Both the position numbers and the translations under genes were made by a program. A DNA stretch of 64,000 nt. Origin: Nocardioides sp. WS12. GTDB lineage: Bacteria > Actinomycetota > Actinomycetes > Propionibacteriales > Nocardioidaceae. Of this stretch, positions 26,481 to 36,156 are shown piece after piece. The notes under the pieces are model-generated. The model searched no databases. It saw only the letters and a list, made by a program, of their open reading frames with translations, and was not told the origin of the DNA. Where the stretch lies: NCBI RefSeq assembly GCF_014108865.1, contig NZ_CP053928.1, positions 2,604,001 through 2,668,000 on the forward strand. Direction: 5' to 3'. Positions within the stretch are counted from its first letter, which is position 1; every line of letters starts with the position of its first letter.

Positions 26481-27706
26481 CGGCCGGCTCCGCCCCGTGC
26501 AGGTGCCCGGCCCAGATCCCGCCATGCGGCATCGAGTCGATCGCGCGGGCCCATCCCGGCGGCCCGCCAACCGAGCGCACTCAGCACCGACGCGGCGGCT
26601 GCCGGACCCGCGCTGCCGCGGGTCGCCGACCACTGTTCGACATCGAGTACGACGCCCAGGGCAACCCCCGCGTCGTGGCGGATCCGCCGCAGCGACGCGG
26701 TGTCGCCCGTGATCATCGCGCCGAAGACGGCCGCGACGACGCCGCCGCGGGACTGGTCACCGCACCAGCTCACGTCCAGGGCGCCGCGGGTGGTCGTGGC
26801 GAGGACGGCGAGTTTCCGCAGCGACTCCTCGGCGCCGGACGCCTCGGTGCCGGCGGCGGTGGCGAGCTGGACGGCGTACCCGTGCTGCTCGAGGTGGACG
26901 ACCAGCGACGCGGCCACCACCACGGCGGCCTCGAAGCTGGAGGCGGGTCCCTGACCGCGGTGGGCGTAGTTGCGGTTGTCGATCAGCACCGTGGCGTGGG
27001 CCTCCCACGGCTGCTCCTCGCGCCGCACCATCAGCTCACCCACCCGGGCCGAGCTGCGCCAGTGGACGCGACGAAGGTCGTCGCCCCTGCGGTACTCGCG
27101 CACGCTGACGTCCTCGGCCGACCCCGATGCGAAGGCCTGGGGCCGGTGCTCGCCGGCGCCCTGCCAGCCACCGGTCAGGGGGATCGGACGCAGGGGGAGT
27201 ACCCGCGGCGTCACGATCAGTTCCGCCGTACCGGCGATGGAGCGGCGGCGCTCGACCAGACCGAAGGGATCGGTGATCCGGAGGCTCAGGGGGCCGACGA
27301 CGTACTGCCCGCGCAGGTCGGCGCGGACGGGGTAGCTCACGGTGCGTTCCCAGCGCTGGCCCAGGCCCTGGAGGACGAAGCGCGGACGGTTGCCGAGCGC
27401 ATAGGGGAGGGCATCCTCGACCAGCAGTGCGCCGTCGGATCGCCCACGGTCGCTGGCGATGGTGAGGTCGATCCGCGCGGACTCACCGGCCCGGAGAAGT
27501 CGGGGCCACACCGATCGGGTGACGGACGGGTCGTGCTTGCGGCGGCTCACGACCAGTGCAGCGATGAGCGGCAGGCTCAGGACCAGTACTCCCACGCGGG
27601 TCAGCGCGGGCTGCCCGAACACCAGGGCGCAGGCCACGGCGGTGAGACCCGCCGCGACGAACGCACGTCCGCGGAGGGTCAGGGAGGACAGGCTCGGGCG
27701 CACCAT
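26477..27706 (-). CDS. DUF58 domain (von Willebrand A-like) membrane protein
   Basis: A 409-residue protein with two N-terminal membrane helices (about 11-30 and 34-50), a beta-rich middle (SVTRSVWPRLLRAGESARIDL) and a DUF58 domain. The latter is marked by REYRRGDDLRRVHWRSSARVGELMVRREEQPWE (about 220-252) and a vWA-like VLIDNRN strand. It probably works with the MoxR ATPase encoded one base upstream and the transglutaminase overlapping downstream, as in other bacteria; the biochemical role is unknown. Confidence 0.9.
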   Translation of the reverse strand: MVRPSLSSLTLRGRAFVAAGLTAVACALVFGQPALTRVGVLVLSLPLIAALVVSRRKHDPSVTRSVWPRLLRAGESARIDLTIASDRGRSDGALLVEDALPYALGNRPRFVLQGLGQRWERTVSYPVRADLRGQYVVGPLSLRITDPFGLVERRRSIAGTAELIVTPRVLPLRPIPLTGGWQGAGEHRPQAFASGSAEDVSVREYRRGDDLRRVHWRSSARVGELMVRREEQPWEAHATVLIDNRNYAHRGQGPASSFEAAVVVAASLVVHLEQHGYAVQLATAAGTEASGAEESLRKLAVLATTTRGALDVSWCGDQSRGGVVAAVFGAMITGDTASLRRIRHDAGVALGVVLDVEQWSATRGSAGPAAAASVLSALGWRAAGMGPRDRLDAAWRDLGRAPARGGAGR

Positions 27707-27707
27707 G

Positions 27708-28691
<984 letters not shown>

Positions 28692-28759
28692 GTCGTCTCC
28701 CTCTGCCTGCTGTGGATCGGTGGAGTCACCCTACGGCGCCACTGGCTGTGAGCGCCCTC

Positions 28760-28828
28760 CTCCACCCCGTTCCACCGTGGCGGCGATTTCCCTCCACTTC
28801 TCCTCCACTTCGCTCCACCACGCTCCGC
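28760..28828 (-). promoter_or_regulatory. array of GTGGAG-type repeats facing moxR (candidate MraZ-like operator)
   Basis: Reading the minus strand, GTGGAG or one-mismatch copies occur at 28823-28828 (GCGGAG), 28813-28818, 28803-28808, 28792-28797, 28770-28775 (GTGGAA) and 28760-28765. Most are spaced 10 or 11 bp, i.e. on one helix face. The middle ones read GAAGTGGAG, like the mraZ-side boxes. They lie upstream of moxR in the orientation of its transcription. That the same regulator binds both arrays is inference. Confidence 0.55.
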
Positions 28829-28906
28829 AGGCCTCTGACCTGCGGTTCTTTGCGCGCGCCGGCACGCCCAGGACCGCGCCGGGCCGGATTTCGTGGTGAA
28901 TGGTGG

Positions 28907-28948
28907 TTGACGGTGGGGCAAAGTGGAGTACTGTGGGGGAAAGTGGAG
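28907..28948 (+). promoter_or_regulatory. mraZ promoter with four 10-bp-spaced MraZ-box repeats
   Basis: TTGACG (28907-28912), a 16-base spacer and TACTGT (28929-28934) form a candidate promoter. GTGGGG or GTGGAG occurs at 28913, 28923, 28933 and 28943, exactly 10 bp apart. Known MraZ sites are direct TGGGN repeats with 10-bp periodicity in E. coli and AAAGTG(T/G) in mycoplasma. Both patterns are seen here (AAAGTGG at 28920 and 28940). Overlap with the -35/-10 spacer implies autorepression. Confidence 0.75.
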
Positions 28949-28985
28949 GGACAGACCACTCACGTTGACTGGCTGGGGGTGCCGG

Positions 28986-29408
28986 ATGCTCTTCATGGGC
29001 ACCTACACCCCGAAGCTCGATGACAAGGGCCGCCTGTTCCTCCCGGCGAAGTTCAGGGATCGACTGGCGGGGGGCATCGTGGTCACACAGGGACAGGACA
29101 AGTGCCTGGTCGTCTGGCCGACCGATGTCTTCGCCGATGAAGCCGAGCGGGCCTCCGCCCGGCCGATGACCAACCGCGCCGCACGGCGCTACGCACGTGT
29201 CCTCTTCGCCGGTGGCGACGAGAGCACCCCGGACAAGCAGGGGCGGATCGGTATCCCGGCCCTCCTGCGTGAGTACGCCGCGCTCGAGCGCGACGTCGTC
29301 GTGATCGGTGTGCGTGACCGGCTCGAGATCTGGAACCCGACCGCATGGCGCGAGTTCCAGCTCGAAGCGCTGGAGGAGTTCGCCGACCTCGACGAGGACG
29401 ACGACTAA
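28986..29408 (+). CDS. mraZ: transcriptional regulator MraZ
   Basis: A 140-residue protein with two SpoVT/AbrB-like halves: MGTYTPKLDDKGRLFLPAKFRDRL (about 4-27) and STPDKQGRIGIPALLREYAALERDVVVIGV (about 80-110). MraZ binds direct repeats upstream of its own gene and regulates the division and cell-wall cluster. The ATG at 28986 gives the usual short extension before MGTY. GGGGG lies eight bases upstream. It is the first gene of the dcw cluster here, with the expected repeat operators at its promoter. Confidence 0.96.
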   Translation: MLFMGTYTPKLDDKGRLFLPAKFRDRLAGGIVVTQGQDKCLVVWPTDVFADEAERASARPMTNRAARRYARVLFAGGDESTPDKQGRIGIPALLREYAALERDVVVIGVRDRLEIWNPTAWREFQLEALEEFADLDEDDD

Positions 29409-29687
29409 GCAGCAGCCGGCGCCCGGTGGCGCCGTTCACAACTCAATCGCGGATCCGCAGGACGAGGTCTCAGCCCGCTCCCGCTCCCGACGCTCCGAAT
29501 GTCGACCCCCACCTGGGACACCTTCCCCGGTACCAGGCGGTCACGGCGACACCGGAACACCCGGCCTTCTGGGGCACTTCCCCGGCACCAGACGGCACCC
29601 GAACACACGCCGGCACGGGAGCGGGCAGGGACCTGGCTCTGCGGATCCGCTTCATTTCCAGCACCAAGTACTCAAAGGGTCGAAACC
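29409..29687. other. 279-base mraZ-rsmH gap: hairpin and imperfect direct repeats
   Basis: No convincing gene. A GGCGCC-CGGT-GGCGCC hairpin lies at 29418-29433, close to the mraZ stop but without a T-run. Two 19-base imperfect direct repeats (17/19) start at 29522 and 29577 (CTTCCCCGG-y-ACCAG-r-CGG), and GCGGATCCGC appears at both 29451 and 29641. It may hold a promoter or leader for the rest of the cluster. Confidence 0.5.
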
Positions 29688-29852
29688 ATGAGCGTGATGC
29701 GCACGCACGCACCGGATGTCTCCGGTGAGCGTTCGGTGCCGCCGCGCGTCCGGGAGCAGGCGCGCGAGGTGCTGGTCCTGATGGCCTTCTCGCTGGCGGT
29801 CTCGCTGGCGTGTTCCCTGCTCCTTCTCGCCACCCACGTCGCAGGGCGCTGA
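29688..29852 (+). CDS. small single-pass membrane protein between mraZ and rsmH
   Basis: A 54-residue protein: a hydrophilic, basic N-terminal half (RSVPPRVREQAREV) and one C-terminal membrane helix (about 30-50, VLMAFSLAVSLACSLLLLAT). The ATG has a modest AAAGGG upstream. It ends 6 bases before rsmH, so it is in the same transcript. No family recognised. Its place between mraZ and rsmH suggests a link with division or envelope synthesis, but that is only context. Confidence 0.65.
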   Translation: MSVMRTHAPDVSGERSVPPRVREQAREVLVLMAFSLAVSLACSLLLLATHVAGR

Positions 29853-29858
29853 CGCGAG

Positions 29859-30842
29859 ATGAACGCTCCGCGCCACGTCCCCGTCCTCCTCGACCGGGTC
29901 GTCGCCCTTCTCGCGCCCGCGCTCGATCACCCCGACGCGGTCCTCATCGACGCGACCCTCGGGCTCGGTGGTCACAGCGAAGCCGTGCTGGAGCGGTGCC
30001 CGCAGGCGCGGGTGATCGGCGTCGACCGCGACCCGCAGGCCCTGGCCATGAGCCGCGAGCGGCTGGCGTCGTACGGCGACCGGTTCACCGGCGTGCACGC
30101 GGTGTACGACGAGATCCCCGACGTGATCGCCGACCTCGGACTCCGTGAGGTCGCCGGCGTGCTCTTCGACCTCGGCGTCTCCTCGATGCAGCTCGACCTG
30201 CCCGAACGGGGCTTTGCCTACTCCATCGACGCGCCGCTCGACATGCGGATGGACGGCACGACCGGTCCGACCGCCGCCGACGTCCTCAACACCTACAGCG
30301 CCGGTGACCTGACCCGCATCCTCCAGAAGTACGGCGAGGAGAAGATGGCGAAGCGGATCGCTTCTGCGGTGGTGCGGGAGCGGGAGATCGAGCCGTTCAC
30401 CAACTCGGCCCGCCTGGTGGAACTGCTCTACGCGTCCATCCCCGCGCCGGCCCGCCGCACCGGTGGGCACCCCGCGAAGCGCACCTTCCAGGCGCTGCGG
30501 ATGGAAGTCAACGACGAGCTCCGGGTGCTCGAGCGGGCGATGCCGGCCGCGGTCGAGGCGATCGGGCTCGGTGGCCGTGTGGTGGTCGAGTCCTACCACT
30601 CGCTCGAGGACCGGCTCGTGAAGCGGACGTTCGCCGACGCCACCCGCTCGACCGTCCCCGACGACCTGCCGTTCCTGCCCGAGGGGTCCGAGCCGTCGTA
30701 CCGCCTGGTCACGCGGGGCGCGGAGCAGGCCAACGAAGCGGAGATCGAGGAGAACCCTCGCGCCGCCTCCGTCCGACTACGCGCGATCGAGCGCACCCGT
30801 CCACGCACCATCTCGTCGTCCGGCAAGGGAGCCGCATCATGA
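29859..30842 (+). CDS. rsmH: 16S rRNA (cytosine-1402-N4)-methyltransferase
   Basis: A 327-residue RsmH (MraW). [15 protein letters not shown] opens the protein. The SAM-binding motif is [19 protein letters not shown] (about 30-48). Further family blocks are [33 protein letters not shown], the insert domain, and the C-terminal [15 protein letters not shown]. The enzyme methylates C1402 of 16S rRNA in the ribosomal P site. Its stop overlaps the ftsL start by 4 bases (ATGA). Confidence 0.97.
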   Translation: MNAPRHVPVLLDRVVALLAPALDHPDAVLIDATLGLGGHSEAVLERCPQARVIGVDRDPQALAMSRERLASYGDRFTGVHAVYDEIPDVIADLGLREVAGVLFDLGVSSMQLDLPERGFAYSIDAPLDMRMDGTTGPTAADVLNTYSAGDLTRILQKYGEEKMAKRIASAVVREREIEPFTNSARLVELLYASIPAPARRTGGHPAKRTFQALRMEVNDELRVLERAMPAAVEAIGLGGRVVVESYHSLEDRLVKRTFADATRSTVPDDLPFLPEGSEPSYRLVTRGAEQANEAEIEENPRAASVRLRAIERTRPRTISSSGKGAAS

Positions 30843-31378
30843 GCAGCAACGCATCCGCCCTTCGCAGTCGCTTGCCGCACGCCGCGCCCCGGCTGGCCCA
30901 GGCCGCGCTGGAACGTGCCCGGCTGACCGTGGTCCCGCGTCGTCGTACGACGGCGCCCCGGGTGCCGTTCGTGACGTTCGTGAGCATCATCCTGCTCGCC
31001 GGAGTCATCGGGCTGCTGCTCTTCAACACCTCCATGCAGCAGGCGTCGTTCCGTGCGACGGCGCTCGAGAAGCAGGCGACCGACCTCAGCGCCCAGCAGG
31101 AGGCACTGGAGATGGATCTCCAGGAACTGCGCGGGCCCCAGCGAGTCGCCCAGGCCGCCCAGAAGCTCGGGATGGTCATCCCGTCGACCCCCGCCGGCGT
31201 GCTGCACCTCGGCAGCGGCAAGATCTCCGGAAACCCGACGCCCGCCTCCGCGGACGACAGCATTCCGCTGGCCACGCCCGGTCCGCGCAAGCCGGCATCC
31301 CTCAAGGCCAGGACGGTCAAGGTGAAGGCCGGCAAGGTCAACGCCGGCACCGACGGCGCGCCCGCCCGGAATCGTTGA
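30839..31378 (+). CDS. ftsL: FtsL-like septum formation protein
   Basis: A 179-residue bitopic protein. A basic cytoplasmic N-terminus (~40 residues) is followed by one membrane helix (about 43-62, [20 protein letters not shown]). A short extracellular coiled coil follows ([23 protein letters not shown]), with a conserved [13 protein letters not shown] turn, then a Lys/Pro-rich tail. FtsL works with FtsQ/DivIC to activate FtsW-FtsI. The position between rsmH and ftsI is diagnostic, because FtsL sequences themselves are poorly conserved. Confidence 0.88.
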   Translation: MSSNASALRSRLPHAAPRLAQAALERARLTVVPRRRTTAPRVPFVTFVSIILLAGVIGLLLFNTSMQQASFRATALEKQATDLSAQQEALEMDLQELRGPQRVAQAAQKLGMVIPSTPAGVLHLGSGKISGNPTPASADDSIPLATPGPRKPASLKARTVKVKAGKVNAGTDGAPARNR

Positions 31379-31442
31379 TCCGTCCGCCTAGGTTGGACAC
31401 TCCCCGGGCCCCTAGAAGACGTCAGCGACCAGGACGAGAGCG

Positions 31443-33257
31443 TTGAGCCGAACGAATCCCCTCCGCCAGAACCGCACCACCGGTGCGGTGCGTCGCGGAT
31501 CGCCCCAGCGCCGCATGCAGATCGGCTTCCTGCTGATCGCGATGGTGTTGTCGGTCTTCGCTGCCCGGTTGGTGCAACTGCAGGGAATCGACCCGCAGGA
31601 CTACGCCCAGATGGCCGCCGCCGAGGGGTCGCAGATCGTTGCGTTGCCGGCCACGCGTGGTGAGATCCTGGACCGCAACGGCGAGGCACTCGCCGAGACG
31701 GTCGACGGCCGGATGATCGTGGCCGACCCGGCGGTGACCGCCGCGGTGGCGCCCGAACTGGCGACCCTCCTCTCCGACCGGCTCGGTGTCGACTACTTCG
31801 AAACCCTGGAGCGACTCCGCACCAAGGGCAGTCGTTTCCAGTACGTCGCCCGCCAGGTCCCGGCCAGCAAGGCCGAGAAGGTCGTGGCGGATGTCGCCGC
31901 GAAGTTCAAGGACGACAAGGGCCGCCCGTTCGCCGGACTGATGACCGAGCGGGACCCGCTGCGGATCTACCCCAACGACGAGGTCGCGGCCAACGTGCTC
32001 GGCTTCCTGGGCACGCCGAAGAACGACGGGTCCGCGCAGGCGCTCGCCGGACTCGAGGACTCGTTCGACCGCTACCTCTCGGGCAAGGACGGCGAGGCGC
32101 GCTACCAGGTCGGCGCCGGCAACCAGATCCCGCTCGGCGACAACACGGTGAAGCCGGCCGTCAACGGCAAGGACCTGCGCACCACGATCGACCGCGACCT
32201 GCAGTTCTACGCCCAGCGCGTCCTGCAGCAGACCGTCGTCCGCGCGGCCGCCAAGTCGGGCATCGCGATCATCATGGACAGCCGCACCGGCCAGTTGCTC
32301 GCGCTGGCCGACTACCCGACGTACGACGCCTCGGATCCCTACGAGTACGCCGAGGAGCTCTACAAGTCCTCGGCTCTGACCGACGTCTATGAGCCCGGCT
32401 CGGTCGAGAAGGTGCTGACGATCAGCTCGCTGGTCGACGCGGGGCTGGCGTTCAAGGAGCAGAAGTTCCGCGTCCCCGGGCAGTTGAATCGCCAGGACCG
32501 GCCGATCGGCGACTACTGGGAACACGGGCTGATCAAGTTGACCCTGGCCGGCATCATCGCGAAGTCGTCCAACATCGGCACGGTGCTGGCCGCCGACCAG
32601 TTCAAGAAGGGCCAGTTGCGGTCCTACCTCGAGCAGTTCGGCCTCGGTCAGCAGACCGGCGTCGGTCTCGGCGGCGAGACCAAGGGCCTGCTCCCGAAGG
32701 GCGCCGCCTGGACGTCACAGGTCGGCGACCGCATCGCCTTTGGCCAGTCCCTGTCGGTCAACGCGGTCCAGATGGTCACGGCGATCAACGTGATCGCCAA
32801 CGGTGGTGTCCGGCTCGACCCCAGCCTGATCCAGGGTGAGGCGACGACCGATGAGGGCGCGAAGGTCGGCAGCGAGGCCGCTGGCAGTCGCCGGGTCATC
32901 AGCGCCGAAGCGGCCCGCGAGACCATGCTGATGATGGAGCGCGTCGTCGACCCGGATGCTGGTGTGGCGCCTCGCGCGGCTGTCCCCGGCTACCGCGTCG
33001 CAGGCAAGACCGGCACGGCGCAGCGGGTTGGCGACGAGGGCCGTTACGACGGCAGCACGTCGGTGTCGTTCGCCGGCTTCGCCCCCGCTGACGACCCGCG
33101 GTTCACGATCTATGTCGTCGTCCACAGCCCGCGCAAGGGCAGTGGCGGTGGCAGCGTGGCTGGTCCGGCCTTCTCGAAGCTGATGAGCTACACCCTGCGT
33201 CGGTACGGCGTTCCGCCGACGGGCGCCAAGCCCAACCAGACTCCGGTCGAGTGGTGA
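31443..33257 (+). CDS. ftsI: peptidoglycan transpeptidase FtsI (class B penicillin-binding protein)
   Basis: A 604-residue division transpeptidase that cross-links septal peptidoglycan. One N-terminal membrane helix (about 24-43), a dimerisation domain (TRGEILDRNGEALAET) and the transpeptidase domain are present. The catalytic tetrad is S320-V-E-K323 (EPGSVEK), with S375-S-N (KSSNIGT) and K522-T-G (KTGTAQ). It begins with TTG at 31443 and ends overlapping murE by a few bases. FtsW encoded downstream is its glycosyltransferase partner. Confidence 0.96.
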   Translation: MSRTNPLRQNRTTGAVRRGSPQRRMQIGFLLIAMVLSVFAARLVQLQGIDPQDYAQMAAAEGSQIVALPATRGEILDRNGEALAETVDGRMIVADPAVTAAVAPELATLLSDRLGVDYFETLERLRTKGSRFQYVARQVPASKAEKVVADVAAKFKDDKGRPFAGLMTERDPLRIYPNDEVAANVLGFLGTPKNDGSAQALAGLEDSFDRYLSGKDGEARYQVGAGNQIPLGDNTVKPAVNGKDLRTTIDRDLQFYAQRVLQQTVVRAAAKSGIAIIMDSRTGQLLALADYPTYDASDPYEYAEELYKSSALTDVYEPGSVEKVLTISSLVDAGLAFKEQKFRVPGQLNRQDRPIGDYWEHGLIKLTLAGIIAKSSNIGTVLAADQFKKGQLRSYLEQFGLGQQTGVGLGGETKGLLPKGAAWTSQVGDRIAFGQSLSVNAVQMVTAINVIANGGVRLDPSLIQGEATTDEGAKVGSEAAGSRRVISAEAARETMLMMERVVDPDAGVAPRAAVPGYRVAGKTGTAQRVGDEGRYDGSTSVSFAGFAPADDPRFTIYVVVHSPRKGSGGGSVAGPAFSKLMSYTLRRYGVPPTGAKPNQTPVEW

Positions 33258-34777
33258 GCGGTCCGTCCACCCGCCCCATCGACCCGCCGCTGACGTCCCT
33301 CGACGCCATCGCCCGGGCGCTCGGGCTGGCGCCGGTCTTTCCCGGGGTGAACCTTCTCGGGATGACCCTCGACTCGCGCCGCGTGCAGCCGGGTGACCTG
33401 TACGCCGCGCTGCCGGGCAGCCGCGCGCACGGCGCCTCGTTCACCGAGCAGGCATCGACCGGCGGCGCCGCTGCCGTCCTCACCGACCCGTCCGGCGTCG
33501 CCGCTGCGTCGGGCTGGGACCTGCCGCTGCTGGTCGTGGACGATCCGCGGGCCGTCCTGGGTGCGGTGGCCGCGCTCGTCTACGGCGAACCTGCTGCCGC
33601 CCTCACCACCATCGGCGTGACGGGCACCCAGGGCAAGACCACCGTGACCCGGCTCCTCGACGGCGGCCTGCTCGCCAGCGGGATCCGCAGCGCGGTGGTC
33701 GGCACGGTCGGCACCCGGATCGCGGGGGAGGAGGTCAAGACCTCCCTCACGACCCCGGAGGCGCCCGACCTGCACGGCCTCTTCGCCCGGATGCTGGAAC
33801 TCGACGTGACGGCCTGCACCATGGAGGTGTCCAGCCACGCGCTGGTGATGGGCCGCGTCGACGGCGTCCGCTTCGACGTCGCCGTCTTCACCAACCTCGG
33901 GCGCGACCATCTCGACTTCCACGCCGACGTCGAGGACTACTTCTCCGCGAAGGCGCTGCTGTTCACGCCCGAGCACGCCGTGCGCGGACTGGTCTGCATC
34001 GATGACGAGTACGGGCAACGTCTGGCCCGCGAGGCCCCCATCCCGGTCCGTACCTACGGCGTCAGCCCGGCGGCCGCTGCTGCGGACTGGACGGTCAGTG
34101 ACGTCGCTCTCGGTGCCGACGGATCCCGCTTCACGGTGCACGGGCCGGACGGCCTCACGGTCGCCGGCGTCGTACCGCTTCCGGGGGAGTTCAACGTCGC
34201 CAACGCGCTCGCGGCCATTGCGTCCGCGGCGGAAGCGGGCCTCGACGCACAGGCCGTGGCGGACGGGATTGCCCGTTCTGGTGGGGTTCCTGGCCGTCTG
34301 GAGCGGATCGACACCGACCGCGACCTCACCGTCGTCGTCGACTACGCGCACAAGCCTGATGCGGTCGACGCCGTCCTCCGTACGCTGCGGCCGGTGACCC
34401 GCGGCCGCCTCGTCGTGGTCATCGGCGCCGGCGGCGACCGGGACCGTGGCAAGCGTCCCGTGATGGGCGCGATCGCCGCCGAGCTCGCCGACGTCGTGAT
34501 CGTCACCGACGACAATCCGCGGTCCGAGGATCCCGCCGCCATCCGCGCCGAGGTGCTCGCCGGTGCCCGCGACGTCGGCTCCGCCGCCGAGATCGTGGAG
34601 ATCGCCGACCGACGCGCCGCGATCGCCGAAGCCCTGGCCGGCGCGGGCGACGGTGACGTGGTCCTGGTGGCCGGCAAGGGACACGAGACCGGCCAGGAGG
34701 TCGCCGGCGTGGTGCACCCGTTCGACGACCGCCAGGTGGTGCGCGACGTGCTCGCCGCACTGGACGGCCCCGCATGA
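33251..34777 (+). CDS. murE: UDP-MurNAc-L-Ala-D-Glu--diaminopimelate ligase
   Basis: A Mur ligase of about 508 residues adding the third stem amino acid. The ATP site is GVTGTQGKTTVTRL (about 120-133). TMEVSSHAL, FTNLGRDHLDFH, VVDYAHKPDAV and the specificity loop DDNPRSEDP are present. The DNPR arginine is the known diaminopimelate-type signature; LL- versus meso-DAP cannot be told from sequence alone. GTG 33251 or GTG 33254 (forming GTGA with the ftsI stop) is the start. The stop overlaps murF by 4 bases. Confidence 0.96.
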   Translation: MVSGPSTRPIDPPLTSLDAIARALGLAPVFPGVNLLGMTLDSRRVQPGDLYAALPGSRAHGASFTEQASTGGAAAVLTDPSGVAAASGWDLPLLVVDDPRAVLGAVAALVYGEPAAALTTIGVTGTQGKTTVTRLLDGGLLASGIRSAVVGTVGTRIAGEEVKTSLTTPEAPDLHGLFARMLELDVTACTMEVSSHALVMGRVDGVRFDVAVFTNLGRDHLDFHADVEDYFSAKALLFTPEHAVRGLVCIDDEYGQRLAREAPIPVRTYGVSPAAAAADWTVSDVALGADGSRFTVHGPDGLTVAGVVPLPGEFNVANALAAIASAAEAGLDAQAVADGIARSGGVPGRLERIDTDRDLTVVVDYAHKPDAVDAVLRTLRPVTRGRLVVVIGAGGDRDRGKRPVMGAIAAELADVVIVTDDNPRSEDPAAIRAEVLAGARDVGSAAEIVEIADRRAAIAEALAGAGDGDVVLVAGKGHETGQEVAGVVHPFDDRQVVRDVLAALDGPA

Positions 34778-36156
34778 TTCCCCTCCGGCTCTCCGAGATC
34801 GCTCGCGTGGTCGGCGGAGTGCTGCACGGTCACGACGTCGTCGTCGCCGGTCCCGCGTACGTCGACAGCCGCTCGCCGGTTCCCGACGGGCTCTTCGTCG
34901 CGATCGTGGGGGAGCGGGCCGACGGCCACGCCTACGCCGACGGCGCGCACGCCGTACTCGGCAGCCGCCCCACGTCAGCGCCGACCGTCGTCGTCCAGGA
35001 CCCCGTCGTCGCGCTGGGTCTGCTGGCGCGTCATCTCCTCGACCGGCTCGACACCACGGTCATCGCGCTCACCGGCTCGCAGGGCAAGACCGGCACCAAG
35101 GACTACCTCGCCGCGGTCCTGCGGATTCTCACCTCCGAGCAGGCCGTGGTGGCCACCACCGCGAACAACAACAACGAACTCGGCGTGCCGCTCACCGTCC
35201 TCCGGGCGGACGCGACCACGAGTCACGTCGTCGTGGAGATGGGGGCTCGCGGGGTCGGCCACATCGCCTACCTGTGCGAGATCGCGCCCCCGCAGATCGC
35301 GGCTGCCCTCAACGTCGGCAGCGCCCACGTCGGCGAGTTCGGCGGCCAGGAGGTCATCGCGCAGGCCAAGGGCGAGATCATCGCCGCCCTGCCGGACGAC
35401 GGCGTCGCCGTCCTCAATGCCGACGACCCCCTCGTGGCGTCGATGGCCGCCCGTACGTCGGCCCGCATCGTCTCGTTCGGGACGACGGGCGCGGTCACCT
35501 GGCGCAACCTCACGCTCGACGCGCTGGGCCGCCCCACCTTCGAGCTCGGGTACGACGACCAGTGGCATGCCGTCACGCTCCTGCAGTCCGGCGCGCACCA
35601 GGTGCTCAACGCCGCCGCTGCCGCAGCGATGGCGATCGGGGCCGGGTTCGCTCCGGCTGACGTGGCCGCCGCCCTTGGCACGGCCGCTGCCGCATCCCGC
35701 TGGCGGATGGAGGTCACCGAGCGCGCCGACGGACTCGTCGTGATCAACGACTCCTACAACGCGAACCCCGAGTCGATGCGCGCCGCGCTGGAGGCGCTGG
35801 TCGCCATCGGCCGGGGCGACGGGGGTCCGCGCCGTCGTACCGTCGCGATCCTGGGAGAGATGAAGGAACTCGGCGACGAGCACGAAGCCGGCCACCGCGC
35901 GGTCGGCCGTGCCGCCGCCGACCTCGGCGTCGACGTGCTCGTGGTGGTCACCGCAGCCGCTCGCGGCATCGCGGACGGCGCCCAGCCGGTGTCCGGTAAC
36001 ACGGTCGATGAGGTCATCGTCACGGCGGGCCGGGACGACGCAGTGGACTGGGTGCGGCAGAATGCCGGACCGGAGGACGTCGTCCTCGTCAAGGCGTCGC
36101 GCGGCGCCGCCTTGGAGCTGGTGGCCGAGAGCATCCTGGAGGAGACAGCGCAGTGA
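34774..36156 (+). CDS. murF: UDP-MurNAc-tripeptide--D-alanyl-D-alanine ligase
   Basis: A 460-residue Mur ligase adding D-Ala-D-Ala to complete the pentapeptide stem. The N-terminal domain has VYVDSRSPVPDGLFVAI. The ATP loop is ALTGSQGKTGTKD (about 92-104), followed by TANNNNELGVPLT, VVEMGARGVGHI, NVGSAHVGEFG and VINDSYNANPESM. All are expected for MurF. Coupled by 4-base overlaps to murE (ATGA) and mraY (GTGA). Confidence 0.97.
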   Translation: MIPLRLSEIARVVGGVLHGHDVVVAGPAYVDSRSPVPDGLFVAIVGERADGHAYADGAHAVLGSRPTSAPTVVVQDPVVALGLLARHLLDRLDTTVIALTGSQGKTGTKDYLAAVLRILTSEQAVVATTANNNNELGVPLTVLRADATTSHVVVEMGARGVGHIAYLCEIAPPQIAAALNVGSAHVGEFGGQEVIAQAKGEIIAALPDDGVAVLNADDPLVASMAARTSARIVSFGTTGAVTWRNLTLDALGRPTFELGYDDQWHAVTLLQSGAHQVLNAAAAAAMAIGAGFAPADVAAALGTAAAASRWRMEVTERADGLVVINDSYNANPESMRAALEALVAIGRGDGGPRRRTVAILGEMKELGDEHEAGHRAVGRAAADLGVDVLVVVTAAARGIADGAQPVSGNTVDEVIVTAGRDDAVDWVRQNAGPEDVVLVKASRGAALELVAESILEETAQ

